Shown here in pieces: positions 23,297-35,535 of a DNA stretch of 64,000 nt. A program made the translations under genes and the position numbers. Within the stretch, counting starts at the first letter, position 1. Each line of letters begins with the position of its first letter. The notes under the pieces are model-generated. The model made no database searches. It was not told the origin of the DNA and was given only the letters and a program-made list of their open reading frames with translations. Source of the DNA: Strongyloides papillosus (Eukaryota; Nematoda; Chromadorea; Rhabditida; Strongyloididae); NCBI GenBank assembly GCA_005656395.1, contig SRSI01000079.1, forward strand, positions 62,001 to 126,000. Reading direction: 5' to 3'.

Positions 23297-23995
23297 TTAT
23301 TTCTTTAAATATTGTATCCATTTGGTTATAGGATTTCTACGATCATTCACGAAATTATCATAATTTCTTACACCAGTATTGTTTCTTTCACCAAAGTCTC
23401 TATTGTCCATAGGATTCCTATGACCACCTCCGAAATTATTGGAATTTCTAACAGCAGTATTGTTTCTTCCAACAAAATCTCCACTGCTCATCGGATTCAT
23501 ACGACCATCCGCAGAATTATCAAATTCATTAAAAAGACCTCGAGTTAACTTTGATTTAACCTGTCTTAACTGGCTTATTCTGTTATTTCTAGAAAAACTT
23601 TCATTATCTGAAGTTTGACCAATTCGTCTTTGTCTATTGTTATTACTATAAAACGGGCTGGAGTTATTTATATGTTTAGCTCTTCGTTGTTTTGATTCAT
23701 TTGAATAAGATGTTTGGTTTTGGACATATTGATTGTAACGATTCTAAGATAATAATAAATTACATACTATTAGTTACTAAACTTATACTATAATTTCTAC
23801 CTTGTGTGTTAGGGTAATTAGAATTTTTTGTCTCGTTTGAGATTCAAAATTTTTATTATTATCTTCATTCCAGTTATCTTGTTGTATCTGCGAATTAATA
23901 CGTAACATATATGATGGATTGTTCCTTCTGTTGTAGTTATTACCATAACATCTTAAAGCAAAAACAGCCACAAAAATAGCAATAAAATATTTCAT
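23297..23995 (-). CDS. Secreted Asn/Arg-rich repeat protein
   Basis: Exon 1 (23995-23801) and exon 2 (23743-23297) join in frame across a 57-bp intron (GTAGAA donor, ATCTTAG acceptor) for 213 residues. Residues 1-18 (KYFIAIFVAVFALRCYG) are a signal peptide. The rest is Asn-, Arg- and Gln-rich and likely disordered. The C-terminus has two 27-residue repeats, NPMSSGDFVGRNNTAVR and NPMDNRDFGERNNTGVR, each containing an N-N-T glycosylation sequon. A third, partial repeat lies just past the stop in another frame, so the present stop may be a recent truncation. It is a tandem paralogue of the 21836-22474 locus. I do not recognise a family. Confidence 0.65.
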
Positions 23996-24321
23996 GGTTT
24001 TGATAATGAAATTTATTAATGATTTAAAAGAATTTGTATTTTTAATGAGCAATACACTAATTTAAATACATTTCTTGGGAGTTGTTTAAATATGTTCAAT
24101 TGTCAAGCATAAACATTGAATTTAATTTAAACCTAATAGAGTTTATTGAAAAACTGTTGCTGATTAAGGAAAATAAAAGATTTTGCATCTGATTATTATA
24201 ATTTTTATAAATTTTGTTTTGATTATCAATATTTATCTGTATAGTGATTCATCTTCCTACAAAGTACGAATATTTCTACTGAAAAAAGATTTTTTTCCCA
24301 AAACTACTTTTTTATCCGTTT
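23996..24321. promoter_or_regulatory. Duplicated upstream region of the secreted repeat gene
   Basis: Sequence at about 24075-24310 is similar in order and orientation to 22540-22800 upstream of the paralogue. Shared blocks include aagcataaaca and an aagtacgaatattt-like block. This marks the common promoter of the two secreted genes. Confidence 0.45.
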
Positions 24322-25849
24322 CTAATGTTGTTTTTGATTTTTCCATAATTCACATTTATCTCTAGGATTCATTTTACTGTTTAATTTACATTTAAAAGCA
24401 TTAGAAAACGGTTTATAGTTTGATAAAGCCATATTAGTCCGTATTTCTCCTGCAGGATATTTTCTCATATCAATTAATTTTTCTAAATAGCCTTTAGTTG
24501 TATATTCACAATACTGTCTACCAGCACTAATAAAAAACAATTGTTCATCGGTGAATTTAAAATAGCCATTAAGAAATATATTCTCACTACCGATACTTTC
24601 AAGATGTTTCATGTAAGCTCTATGGGCAATTTTAATTCCACCATTATTAGCAAAATTTTCATTTAATGTTAGTAAATCATTTATATTTTTATTAGTTATA
24701 CTTTCTTTTTGCAAACCGTATTGTTTAACAAAGCAATCACTTTTTACTTTATAATTTTCCATTAACATTTGAGTGAAGCTTAATTTATTTCTATTATCAC
24801 CTTCAAGTATACGTTTATAATCAACATTATCAAAAGCCTCCAACATTTTCTGAGCAATAGTAGATCCAATACCACCATAATTAGGTGACATAGGAAATTT
24901 TCTACTAAACATTGGTTCATTAAAATAATCTGAATTGACAGTAACAGTATTCTTCTCAGAATCATAATATACATTTCTTAATACATTTGTATTCAGATAT
25001 TTGATTGGTTGGAAAATTTTACCCTCACAAGACTTTAAATCCATCCCATATACGTCTGATACTGCTTTATAATGCATAATAAGTACAAGAACTTTTCCAA
25101 AGCGGTCATTATAATTTATTCCTATATTATTATAACAATTCTCCATTGATGTTACATTAAACGAATTCATGCTGTCAAAATTTCTTTCAAATTTCATTTG
25201 ATCAAGTTTTTTCAAAAAATGTTTCATTGTTTTCTTATCAAACATATGCTTTTTTTCATCAATTAGTAATCTTAATTCTTCCTTAATTCTTTTAAACATG
25301 TCTTTTATTATACTATAGTCACCATTCTCTTCACTTCTTATTTTATTTTTTTTATAAATATTAAACTAAAAGAATATATTCCAAAATCCAAAATTTCTAA
25401 TTGACAATCCTCAATTTCATCTTGAGGCAATTCATTGCATTTATTTCGTAATTTATAAAGAGTATTAATTACTTTTGATTCATTATCATATTTTCCTTCC
25501 TTAAATTCTGAAAAAAAATAAATAAAGTTAAAAAAATATTACCATCAATAAATTTAATGAAGTTCCTGTATGAATCATTAACACTAATAGCCGTAGTGCT
25601 TCCATATTTCTTTTTCTGAGTTTGAATTCATTTACCACAGGAAAATAAATAAAAATTATCACATGGATCTACATTAGGATTTAGATACTCGTCAAGATCT
25701 GTAGTTTCTATTGTTATATTTAATGATATTATTCCTGATTCAATAATTGTTGAAACTTTTGGATCACCTTTATCCACCTCATTAACAATACCTCCCTATG
25801 AAATGGAAAAAAGTCCATAAGTATAGAGAATTAAAATAAAAACATTCAT
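24322..25849 (-). pseudogene. M13 (neprilysin-like) peptidase pseudogene without catalytic motifs
   Basis: The reading starts at 25849 with a signal-peptide-like NVFILILYTYGLFSIS, then meets an in-frame TAG (25796-25798). Homology resumes with NPNVDPCDNFYLFSCGK, the M13 N-terminal motif, whose conserved Trp codon is TGA (25628-25630). A 35-bp intron (25508-25542) is intact. Near 25360 the frame changes, by frameshift or an unrecognised intron. The last 325 codons (24322-25299) are open and show the M13 C-terminal fold: NYGGIGSTIAQKMLEAFDN stands where HExxH should be, ENFANNGG replaces ENxAD, and DMRKYP replaces the D-x-H of the catalytic His. Hence zinc ligands and catalytic residues are gone although the cysteines (FFISAGRQYCEY, FKCKLNSKMNPRDKCELW) remain. 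The family's ectopeptidase role is lost; an inactive secreted paralogue later became a pseudogene. Confidence 0.82.
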
Positions 25850-28079
25850 TTTAAATTTGACGAATGATTGTGTAGTATCTGAATTCTGAGAATTTGTTAG
25901 CATTATAAACAAAAGAATTGACAATAATTCAATAAATGTATAAATTTGATAATCTAATAAAATTTATTTTTTTAGCATAGCAACTTGTCATAATTTTTTA
26001 TATATAGAAACATAGATAAAAAATTACAATTCTCATATAATAATTTTATTATTATTTTATAATTATTATGAATAACATCAATGTTTAATAAATTATGTCA
26101 CTTAATTCTATTGCCTAAAAATCTTATTTTTTTATAAAAAAATTCCCAAAAATGAAGGCTAATAATTGCAAAAATATTCATAACAATAACATTGTTGTTA
26201 AAAATTTTGTAATCATGGATTAAATGTATATTTAGCAATAAGTGATCATAACAAAGGTATTAAAACAAAATCTTAAAATTAATTAATATAATTTGATTTA
26301 TTCGCTTCTTTTATATCTTTATTTGAAATATCATTTGATTAATCGTTTTATTATTCATATGTTATATGATTAAAATTACTCTATTCATATGTTGTGTGAT
26401 TCATGTGTTTAATTCATGTCGTTTAATGTATATGTAACAGGACTACAATTAAAAAATTGTATATTCTAGTTTCTTAAATTTCTTCTTGGTATTTCTAGGT
26501 TAGAGTCTTTTTTTATGAACTCATTTTTGATACATTACAATAACGAAATTTTAAAAGTTTTTTGTATTATTATGCGATTTCGACATTGTGATTTGATTAT
26601 TGTAATCAATAGTAATAAAACAAAAAGAAAATTTAGATGAAAAGAACTTATTGTAAGATAAAATATTAAAATTAACTATTGATATTCATTTCATGTTATA
26701 TTTATTGATGATACCCATTAGAGATGTTGGCCATAGTTAATAGTCTTATGCGAAAAAAGCAATTTAGCAAAAAGAAATGTTTTTATTTTCTTTCTTTCAC
26801 AGTATAATCTTAACTTTTTTTTGTATGTGATTAAAAAATGAAAAAATTAAAAAAAATTAGTTTTTGTGCGTTGATTTGTGTTAGTTTTTATTTGTTAAAA
26901 TAAACTTTTCCATGATGATTCTAGTTGTTTATACCTTTGAAATTTTTTTAAATGTTGAATAAACAATGTGAAATTAAGATTCCCATGTTAGTGATTATAC
27001 AAAACATTTTCAGTTTATTAAATTTATCAAACTTTATTTGTGTTTTGTTAGATTTATGGAAAGCTATTTTATCATGAAATAATTTTTAATGTAGTTTCAC
27101 ATTGTAAAAAATTTATTTCTCACGTAAGAGTAATGACAGAAAATATATATAGAAATATATAGAGATACTTTAACCACTTTGATGAGTTGATAAATTTTAA
27201 ATATTATTAATTGCTAGATTGTCAAAATGTATTGCAGTATTTATAATCGTTAAAGATATTTGTTATAAAATATAGTTCTTTTTTGCCACCAAACTTTATT
27301 TTATTATTGTTTAAAATTTCTACAATAAAATTATTTTGAATAATTGCTATAACTTAATGTCTTATAAATATACATTATATTACAAAAATGCGTGTTTAAA
27401 TCGTAAAAAAGTTAGAAAAAATTACGATTTTTTCAAATATTCTTCGAAACATGCTTTGATATTTTTCTAGATATCTCAAAAACGGCACAACATATATAGT
27501 TGTTTAGAATATTAAAATGTTTACAACAAAAATCTCCAGATATACTTCTTTTGTTTTTTTGTATGTTTGTCATTTTAATATTTTTATGTTACCATAAATG
27601 TAAAAACATTTTTTTGGTAAAAATATGTTTAGAATTTTTATATCGTTATAACTCGAGACTGGATAGTTCTATAAAAACATTTTTCACGTCATTTTATAGA
27701 ATATTGTTTTTTGAATATATATGCTAAAAGCATTAAGATGTCCTGAATAGAAAATAGAGTATAATAAAAATTCATCATGAATTTCGTTCATTTATTGTAA
27801 TCAACTCAAAATAGAGTAATCAAATTTTATAACTGGGATATATAGTACTAATAATTTTGTAAAATTTTAGGGGAAATTTAATTAATATATATTAATTGTA
27901 AAAGCTAACACTATAATTACCGGAAGAATTATTTAAGGAGTAAAAAGTAAGTACAAAGTTTTTTTATTAAATGTAATTATATTCAAGTTGGCCAATTTTA
28001 CTATTTTATATTGTAATTGGTGTTAGGTAGAAATTAAGGGGTTGATCGAAGTTCCTTGTATCCAATATTTTTTATAAAA
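25850..28079. other. Intergenic region, no gene seen
   Basis: Very AT-rich. Short repeated words (for example ttattcatatgtt twice near 26352-26395) occur, but no coding frame or transposon end was recognised. Confidence 0.5.
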
Positions 28080-30000
28080 ATTAATACTTATAAGAACAAT
28101 ATTAAAATTTTAACGTTCAATTTAAAAATCTGAAGACTTAAAAATTTTAACTTTGCATTTTTCGATACATTCAGAAATGTGTAATAATAAAAATTTATTT
28201 TTCTTACTGTTTTGAAAATTACAATATTAAAACAAATACTTTTATTCAGACAAAGGAAACTACAATTATGTGAGTATGTTCATAATTAAAATAAATAAAC
28301 AGCTATCCTCTCTTTTTATCAAAAGGTTCAATATTTAGTAATTAAAAAAGTAAATTAATAATCTAAAATTGCAAAGCTTAGTAGTTCGATGACAATATGG
28401 AATAAATGAACATTTTTTATTCGTTTTATATTTCATCTAAAAAACATTTTTACAATCACCACTGATTGATTATATAAAACAATAACTTTAAATATTTTAA
28501 TAAAGAATTAAAAGTAAATATTTATACAACATCTTTAATCAGTGATATTTTATAGGATTAACTGTTTATTGATCTTCGTTGTTAGAATTATTTGAATTTT
28601 TAAACATATTATTGCAAATAAATGTTTTAAAAAATTTACAATAGAGTTAAAGATAACTTCTAAAGAGTAGTATCATAATATTTATGTAAAACATGTCGAG
28701 TTATTAGTTGAATATAAAAATTTATAAATTTTTTTTAAAAAATGAAGTTTTTACAACATAATAATATAATTTGTATCAATTATATAATTTATTAATTTTA
28801 AATTTAATTTATATTTTTGAAAATAATATTTTTATAGATTGTGTGAGAATGTAAATATATTTACTTTTGAGTTATTAATTTTCACTCTAATAGAAATCTA
28901 ATTAATAGTAAATTGCTTAAATTTTTTTTTAATTACAGAATGTAACATTATTATTCATTATAAAAATTAAACAAATACCATATTAACTTTTATTATCTGA
29001 TCTAAATATTAAAAAATAATATAAATTTGATTATTGTGATTTTAAGTTTGATTGATACGAAAGTTTAAATTGTTTAGGAAAAATTAAAAATTTCTCTTAA
29101 ATATCAAATTTTTTATGTTACATTTAACAGTTAACAAAACGTGGTGATAACTAAAAAATCTGTATTTAGTTATACTTGCTAAATAACAAAGATTAACGTA
29201 TTGGTCTTGTAAATAATGCAAAATTTGTTTAAAATAATTTATAATGTTAGTCTTTGACACTTAATAATTCTATAAAAATGAAGTAAAACTTTTAATTATC
29301 ATTACATTCGAACTTTTTTTTCAATGAATTTTATCAAAAGCATTAAAACAAATATATTCATTTTTTTGATTATTTCTACACTTTGTTTTCAATTAATTGA
29401 AAATACTCCAGAAAAAGTTGAAGATTTAACTAGGGTTAGACGTGGTATGCCTTTTGATGCGACTTTGCGACTTGGAGAAAAATTAGTCAATTTAACAGGA
29501 CGAGGCGACCACGACCCTTCATCTAAACATGGCGGTACTGGTCCAAATAGTTACGGAAGAAGAAAATAATTCTAATGTTTGTAAAAATTTTCATCATTCT
29601 AAAGAAATTTTGCAAGTATGCCTTTATAAGTTGATTAAAAAGACTTTTACATTATTAACTTTTAATAGTAAAATATTTTGTTGATATCACTCATTGTTAT
29701 AACTTTTATAATGGGAAAAATCAACAAATTCATTATGCTAATTTTTATGAAATCTTATGACAATATAGTTAACAATAAAAAATTATAGTTTCAACTAAAT
29801 AGTCTTGTTGTATTATAATTCAAACGTCTTTATTTATTTATTTTATCTGTTGTTTTTAAATAATCTCGTTTGCTAGTAATTTGTCAATATATTTCTGCTA
29901 TAAAATATTAGATTTATAGTAGATATTGAAATAAAAGTTCGGATTTTGTCATTTGATATAATAAAATGCGTGAGAAATTATACTTTGCAATCGGAATTTT
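28080..30000 (+). repeat. Peptide-bearing segmental repeat, copy 1
   Basis: This segment recurs in diverged form at 44360-46330 (inverted), 49293-52900 (inverted, interrupted) and 61860-63830 (direct). Shared landmarks in order are tttttcgatacatt, a gatcttcgttgtt block, acaaaacgtggt, the secreted-peptide gene or its relic, and an aatcttatgacaatat block near the end. Copy 1 is the only one whose peptide gene is intact. Confidence 0.7.
29324..29569 (+). CDS. Secreted peptide precursor, family A (intact copy)
   Basis: A single exon encodes 81 residues. Residues 1-23 or so (KTNIFIFLIISTLCFQ core) form a signal peptide. A short acidic propeptide follows, then RVRR (37-40), a furin-type cleavage site. 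The predicted mature part begins GMPFDATLRLGEKLVNLTG, with an N-L-T sequon, and ends GGTGPNSYGRRK. The terminal Y-G-R-R-K would give a C-terminal Tyr-amide after basic trimming (inference from peptide-hormone processing rules). The core T-x-R-L-x-x-K-L-x-N-L-T and the SYG-basic end are shared with the family B peptide at 58595-58861. I know no named family with this pattern. It lies in the + orientation of a dispersed segment; a TATA-like run precedes it. Confidence 0.7.
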   Translation: MNFIKSIKTNIFIFLIISTLCFQLIENTPEKVEDLTRVRRGMPFDATLRLGEKLVNLTGRGDHDPSSKHGGTGPNSYGRRK

Positions 30001-30623
30001 CGTAAAGTGCTTTTTAGATGACGCCTTTCTATTTTTCAATCTATTTTAAAAACTTTTTATATATTGAAAAGTGATATAGTATACATTTTGATTGACACCA
30101 TACCAATCGAGCCTATCAAATTTGGGTATAATTAGTGTAAAATTTAATGATTTTTTTATTTTCTTTTTCTACTAATGTTTCGTAAGTCTTTAAAGATTCG
30201 TTTGTAACCAAGTTATAAATTTAGGTAAGTATAATGTTTAATAAATGTTATGTTTAATTGTCTATTTAGTTTTTTTTATATATAAAGTTAAAGTAAAAAT
30301 AAAGTGCTTAAAATTATTGGTGTCTTTTCCTTGGTGGTACAGATTTTTTTATCTACTAGCGATCCACCAATCTGAATCTTATTAAATTTAATATTATTTA
30401 TTAAATTCAAAATTTATTTATCGTGTAATTCTACGTAAAAAACAAAAGGCAAATCATTTTAATGTGTAATTGTTGAGTTCGGAGCACTTCTCCTTTAAGA
30501 GTGCTCCTATTTTGTCTTTCACTGAAGACATGAGAAAGTAGAAAATAGAAAGAAAATAATTTTTATTTGTGTAAAAAATATCATTATTTATAGATAAGAG
30601 CATATATAAAATTATAGTATTCA
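30001..30623. other. Intergenic, tail of the segmental repeat
   Basis: The first part (to about 30060) is a relic of the segment ending seen at 63641-63823. A gagcacttct...gagtgctc hairpin lies near 30481-30508. No gene. Confidence 0.4.
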
Positions 30624-32466
30624 CACAAAAAAAAAATGGGAAGCATTTTTGCGTAAAATGTAATGAATTTTTCCCATCTATTAAAATTTGAATGTTCTTG
30701 ATTTGCGACTAATTTTACCGCAATCATATCGTACTTAAAAATTGAAATGATAATTAAGTAGTTATTAAAACAAGTTTCAATTTTTTATTATATTATTGTT
30801 ATTTTAAAACATAGATTGTCTTCTAAAATACTTTTTTAAATATAAGATTATAATTTAATTTTATGTAAGATTATAAATGCTTTTATAAAAGCAATTCAAA
30901 ACATACCAAAATATTTTTATTAATAAGTTTTAATAGTTTGAGTTATTAATAATTACACTTTTTATTATAAAATTATACACTTCTGAAGGCCGAAAAAATT
31001 TTCTAACGATTTTTAATGGCCCTATTTAAAAAATTAAATCTATGAAAAGTTATAATATTATATAGATTTTTATCTATAGTAAAAAATATCTTCTACATAT
31101 TTAAACTTAATATAAGAACAAATACTAAAATAATATTTTTAATTATTAATGCTTTGTGTAGTTAAATAATAATTTTTGGCTTTTTGTTATTATTATTAGG
31201 TTGTTGCAAAAGTTCTGTCGTATTTTCTATAGTCATTTTTAATCATCAAAAAAATATGATTACAATTGATATAAAATTAAGCTATTATAATAATTAGATA
31301 GTGCCACTTCTTAACTTTAAAATTCGTATAATCACAATTTGTTACACCGTCTATGCTACATTTTCTTTTGCTAAAAGTGGATGTGGTCAGAAGTCATTTT
31401 TAACACTGTATTTTCTAAGAGCTCCAACTAAGACAATTGACAACTGACGATTTTAAAAATTTATGTGGAGCATTAGAAGAAGATGTAGTAGATGCGGTAA
31501 CTATGTTAAGATCGTTTTCAAAGTTCCAAGACAAAGAAATGAATCTCGGAAATGAAGCATGCATTTGTATGGCTTCAGCTTCGAATGAAGATTTTTGAGA
31601 TTCTATGATTTCTAAACTACTTTTAATAACTTCTATTGTAAAATTCTATAAAAATTAAACAAAAAAATCCTGAAAAAATTATGAAATTCGAAAAATGGCA
31701 AAAATGTTGTTCTTCAAGATAACGACATGTGACATTGAAGACTCGAAAAGTTCTGGATAAGAGAAGTTATGAATTACTCTCGCACACAACATATTCTCCA
31801 GATGTTTCTCTATCTAATCACTACCTGCTCTTATCTCTACATAACTTCTAAGACGGTAGGTACTTCATTAAAGTTGGTGAGGCAAATGTTGGTTTTTTTA
31901 AAACTTTCTTCAAAAAGGATGGAAAATTCTTCACATCTGGAAACGATAAGGTGACTAATAAATGGAGACTAGTTGTAAATTATATTCGATAATATATTGT
32001 AAATTAGACATACTTCTTATTAAAATTACAAACATTTAAAAATTTTGTAAAAAATACGACAGAACTTTTGCAACAACCTAATATTACGAATTTTTTATTT
32101 TTATTGTTGCTAGTAAATTGTTTAGGACAATGATTTTTGTTAAAACTTAACAACTCTACACGAAATTGACTTCTAACAACATGTTTCATGTATATTAGAA
32201 AAAAAAACTATATACTATGATTAGCATTATATCAAAAACATTAAGACTAAAAAAAATTACATTACTTAAAATATAAAACATATGTAATTTTAAAAAAAAA
32301 AAAGCAAAATTCTGCGACAATCAAATATTTTTCATCGTTTAAAACATTTTTGCTGTGCTCTATAATTTTGAAATTTGAATAAATGTTTATTTTTTAAATA
32401 GGTGGGAAATTTTTTTGCATTTCAGATAGATTTGTCAAAATTTTTCCCATTTTTTTTTTCTGTGTT
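30624..32466. mobile_element. Degenerate repeat element with short TIRs, host of a mariner
   Basis: The ends are inverted: cacacaaaaaaaaaatgggaa at about 30622 and ttcccattttttttttctgtgt at about 32444-32466. The body, minus the mariner at 31199-32078, is similar to 46437-47650 (shared blocks around aataatttttgg, gatttttgtt and acacgaaattgacttc). No transposase is visible. It is therefore an old non-autonomous dispersed element present at least twice in the window. Confidence 0.55.
31199..32078 (+). mobile_element. Degraded mariner transposon
   Basis: Terminal inverted repeats of about 29 bp (ggttgttgcaaaagttctgt at the left, its inverse at the right) are flanked by TA on both sides (31197-31198, 32079-32080). 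The interior encodes a broken mariner transposase: TYSPDVSLSNHYLLLSLHNF, at about 31789-31848, corresponds to the third-Asp region 'PYSPDLAPSDYHLF', and the frame after it matches the family's C-terminal tail. The N-terminal half is not readable. The related repeat near 47300 lacks the insertion, so it provides an approximate empty site. Confidence 0.8.
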
Positions 32467-33029
32467 ATTGTGTAATATTTAAATTTTAACAGTAATAACT
32501 TTGTCTTAACTAAAAAAACTTAAGATTTTTTTGACTTGTAACTGATTTTACCGTAAACATTTTGCACATTAAAATTAAGCAAAAATTAAAGAATTATTAA
32601 CATAAGCTGTATTATTTCTCTATGATGTTATTATCATCTTAAAACTCAGGTTGTTTTCCACAATACATTTTAACCCTTAAGGTACTAACATATTTTTTAT
32701 AATCTGAAACCCCGACATCTGAAAAATTGAGACTATACATAATAACAAATTTTAATAGCCTGAAGTACCGACATCTCAAAAAAAGTGACTCTGAATAAAT
32801 ATTAGTTAATAAATCTTTAAATAAAAAAATTATCGTTCTAAAATATTATAACATGAAAGACATATTTGTAATGGAAATTGATTAACATAAAAGGAAGAAA
32901 CCAACAACATCAATAATCAAGACTAAAAACAAGAAACTATTTAAGTATTTATATATTTCTTTTCTAAAATATGATTACTATAAAAGTAAACTAAAAGCAT
33001 ATGATAGCCGGGCATTTCTCGGTTGTTTA
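32467..33029. other. Intergenic, relic of a dispersed repeat
   Basis: About 32480-32680 resembles 30660-30840, 46480-46680 and the inverse of 49200-49300 (shared ttaactaaaaaa and tgactaattttacc-like blocks). No gene. Confidence 0.45.
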
Positions 33030-33212
33030 CCCAGTGCTCAGCAGATTTGAGATCTCCCGCAGATCTGCAGCAGATGGTATCTTTGGCAGATCTGCGGTAG
33101 ATAAGTCATCTTCTGCAGATCTGCGAGAGACGAAATATCTGTGGCAGATCTGCAACTATCTCCCACAGATCTTTGCAGCAGATAGTTGCAGATCTGCGGC
33201 AGATAAGTTATA
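33030..33212. repeat. Left TIR, GCAGATCTGC palindrome array
   Basis: At least seven perfect or near-perfect cagatctgc words occur within about 180 bp. The region is strikingly GC-rich for this window. Confidence 0.75.
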
Positions 33213-33477
33213 TCTTCAAGATGATTTTTAATAACAATAAACAGTCGGAAATATCTTTAAATGTATTATGTATGCTACAGTGCTGTGAGAAATTAATTTT
33301 TCTACAATTTTTAAATAAGAAATATAATCAAATATATAGAAAAAAATTTTAAATTAAAAAAATAAACAAATGTTATAGAAAAGTAAGATTAAAAATCAAA
33401 TTAGAAACAAATTTTGTTTGAAATAATGAATAATGTTACAATTAAAGTAAAGATAATTTCTCCAAAATCTTTTAAAT

Positions 33478-34736
33478 TTACTCCTGCACGTCATTTTCTT
33501 GAGAAACAATTTCTTCCTCTGAAAAAAATGTTGGTTTATGGCTCAGCTCAAAGAATGTCACATTCGCTTTCCTTTTTACTTTATCACCTGTTCTTGTATT
33601 TACTAGGTGAATTCCATGGGACAAGTAACTAAAATAAATTATTAATTTATAATTTATTATAAAACTTACTGTTTAAATTCTGAAATAATTGCAGCTCCCA
33701 GGTATTTTGCAGTTATCATGAATGCTTTCACTATATCCTGACCAAAGAGTTGGTCTTTATTTTTTCTTGTGTATTGACTTGGGAAATAAAACTTTAGTAT
33801 TTGACTGTTAGAAATTAAAATATCTGCAACAAACTTGCAGAATGTTCCTTCGTTTTGAATAAGTTCTAGTGCCTTTCTCTTAATTGTGTTGTCGTCCAGG
33901 AATTTTCTTAACCTCATATTTTCAATTCTATCTTTTCCATCAACTTCGAAACATCTTTCCCGCATTTGATAAACCATATCTTTAAGTTCTTCGTTGCTGG
34001 CTTCCATTAATAAACAGGGAATAGTGCCGCTGAAGAGATACAGTGTTTTTGAATGAGTTTTCTTTATATTTTTGTTTGTTAGTTGAATTTCAAACAAATC
34101 ATCTAACTTTATTTTTATTTCTTCCACTGATTCACTTAGTCTATAAATATTATAATCAGTTTCTTTAATCTTTCTGATTATATTTTCATTGAGTTGTGTA
34201 TTTGTATTTATGTCCTTCCTAATGATTTGAAACATTGACATAATAGTAGGTTTGTCAACGCTAGTTTTGATTTGATCATTTCCACTCTCCAAAATTGATA
34301 ATCCTTCAATAAAAGGGTTTTCCCCACTTGGTCTTTCATTATTTTCTGTTTCGTCTTTTTCTTTTCTTTTAACAGATTCCATGAATTTTTCAAGTTGGGT
34401 ATTGATACTTCCCTATAATAATCAAAAAATAATAAATATATGTAAAATAAAACTTACGGTATCAACTTTTTTATTTTCATTATCGGTCACTTTTCTTTTC
34501 TTATCAGCAAGATTTTTACCAATTTGTTCACCATATGTTGTTTTTTTTCTAGCAGATCTTGTTTGAATCTTATCAGTTTTAGGATTATTCTTATTAGTAG
34601 ATTCTTCTAAACGAGGTACCTTAGAAGGAGTTGGTGTTCTAAGGCTGCTACCTCTCGGAGAATTAGAAACAGGAGAATTTGATTCTGATAGAAGAACGAA
34701 TGTGTTTTTAGAAATATCTTTCTTTCCGGAAGACAT
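33478..34736 (-). CDS. Unrecognised 390-residue protein inside the TIR element
   Basis: Three exons (34736-34458, 34412-33670, 33628-33478) join in frame at GTAAGT donors and ATAG/TTTTAG acceptors. Residues 1-93 are Ser/Lys-rich with RSARKKTTYGEQ and DKKRK, plausible nuclear localisation sequence. A charged helical region (about 150-230) suggests a coiled coil. A compact C-terminal domain (about 230-345) contains LYLFSGTIPCLLMEASN, RKALELIQNEGTFCKFV and KYLGAAIISEF. I do not recognise the family. No transposase DDE or RNase H pattern is evident. Intact splice sites and frames over 1.2 kb indicate that it is or was recently under selection. Position between the two TIRs suggests a transposon-encoded accessory protein or captured cargo (inference). 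Confidence 0.65.
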
Positions 34737-35535
34737 TTTAAAAATGATTGTTAAATTGATTGTTATCTAGAAATATGTAATCATAAATATAAAGTAAATT
34801 ATATTAAAAAATATTATTGTAACACGACTAACTTTTACTATAGATTAATAATATAATTATCATATTAATTAATGTATATTCAGATTATAGGGCAAACATA
34901 TTTAAAATATTAAAGATGTTTATTAAGTACAAGAAAGTGGTTAATAATAAAAAATGTTATCTTTATATAGTGATAAATGACATTATTTTAAATGGTAAAA
35001 TCACTTTAAGGCAGGCATAAATAAAGTTCTAGATATTTGTTTTCTTTTTTTGCTAATTCAAGGACACAATTTTATCAAACACTATTAATTAGCAACATTT
35101 GGCATTTTTTTTAAAGAGTGACAGATACTTTTATCCATGGTAGGTCATGTTATGCACTATACTTCTTGCCACATTTAAATAAAATATTTTAGTATGATTA
35201 TAACTATCATCTTACAACAGTTTTATTAATATTTAATATAATACAATAAACATATTAAAAAATTATATTCAAATGTTGTAAGTATAATGTGCCATTTAAA
35301 CTAGCATAAAAGAACAACATATTGAAAATAAAAAGTGATAGTAGTTGATCGATGATGAAATATTATTGTATTATTTTAATTATATGTAAATTACAATAAT
35401 TGATGTAATTAAGTTTCAAATAAATTTTTCAGTGCATTTTTGAAATTAAACAAGTAAAAATTTTAAAAGAGAACATTTAAATTTAATTATTTATTAAAAA
35501 ATAACTAAAAGTTAACAAAATGATTAATAAAATAT
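34737..35535. other. Spacer between the two element genes, nothing recognised
   Basis: AT-rich, with no protein-like frame. It would include the promoter of the 33478-34736 gene. Confidence 0.45.

Noticed and set aside
24322..25299. Active neprilysin
   Set aside because: The zinc-binding HExxH is replaced by I-A-Q-K-M-L-E and other catalytic positions are changed.
27500..27727. 75-codon frame in the AT-rich intergenic region
   Set aside because: AT-driven composition, no signal-peptide boundary, no repeats elsewhere.
33001..33231. 76-codon frame through the GCAGATCTGC array
   Set aside because: Open only because the repeated word lacks stops; the sequence is a TIR.
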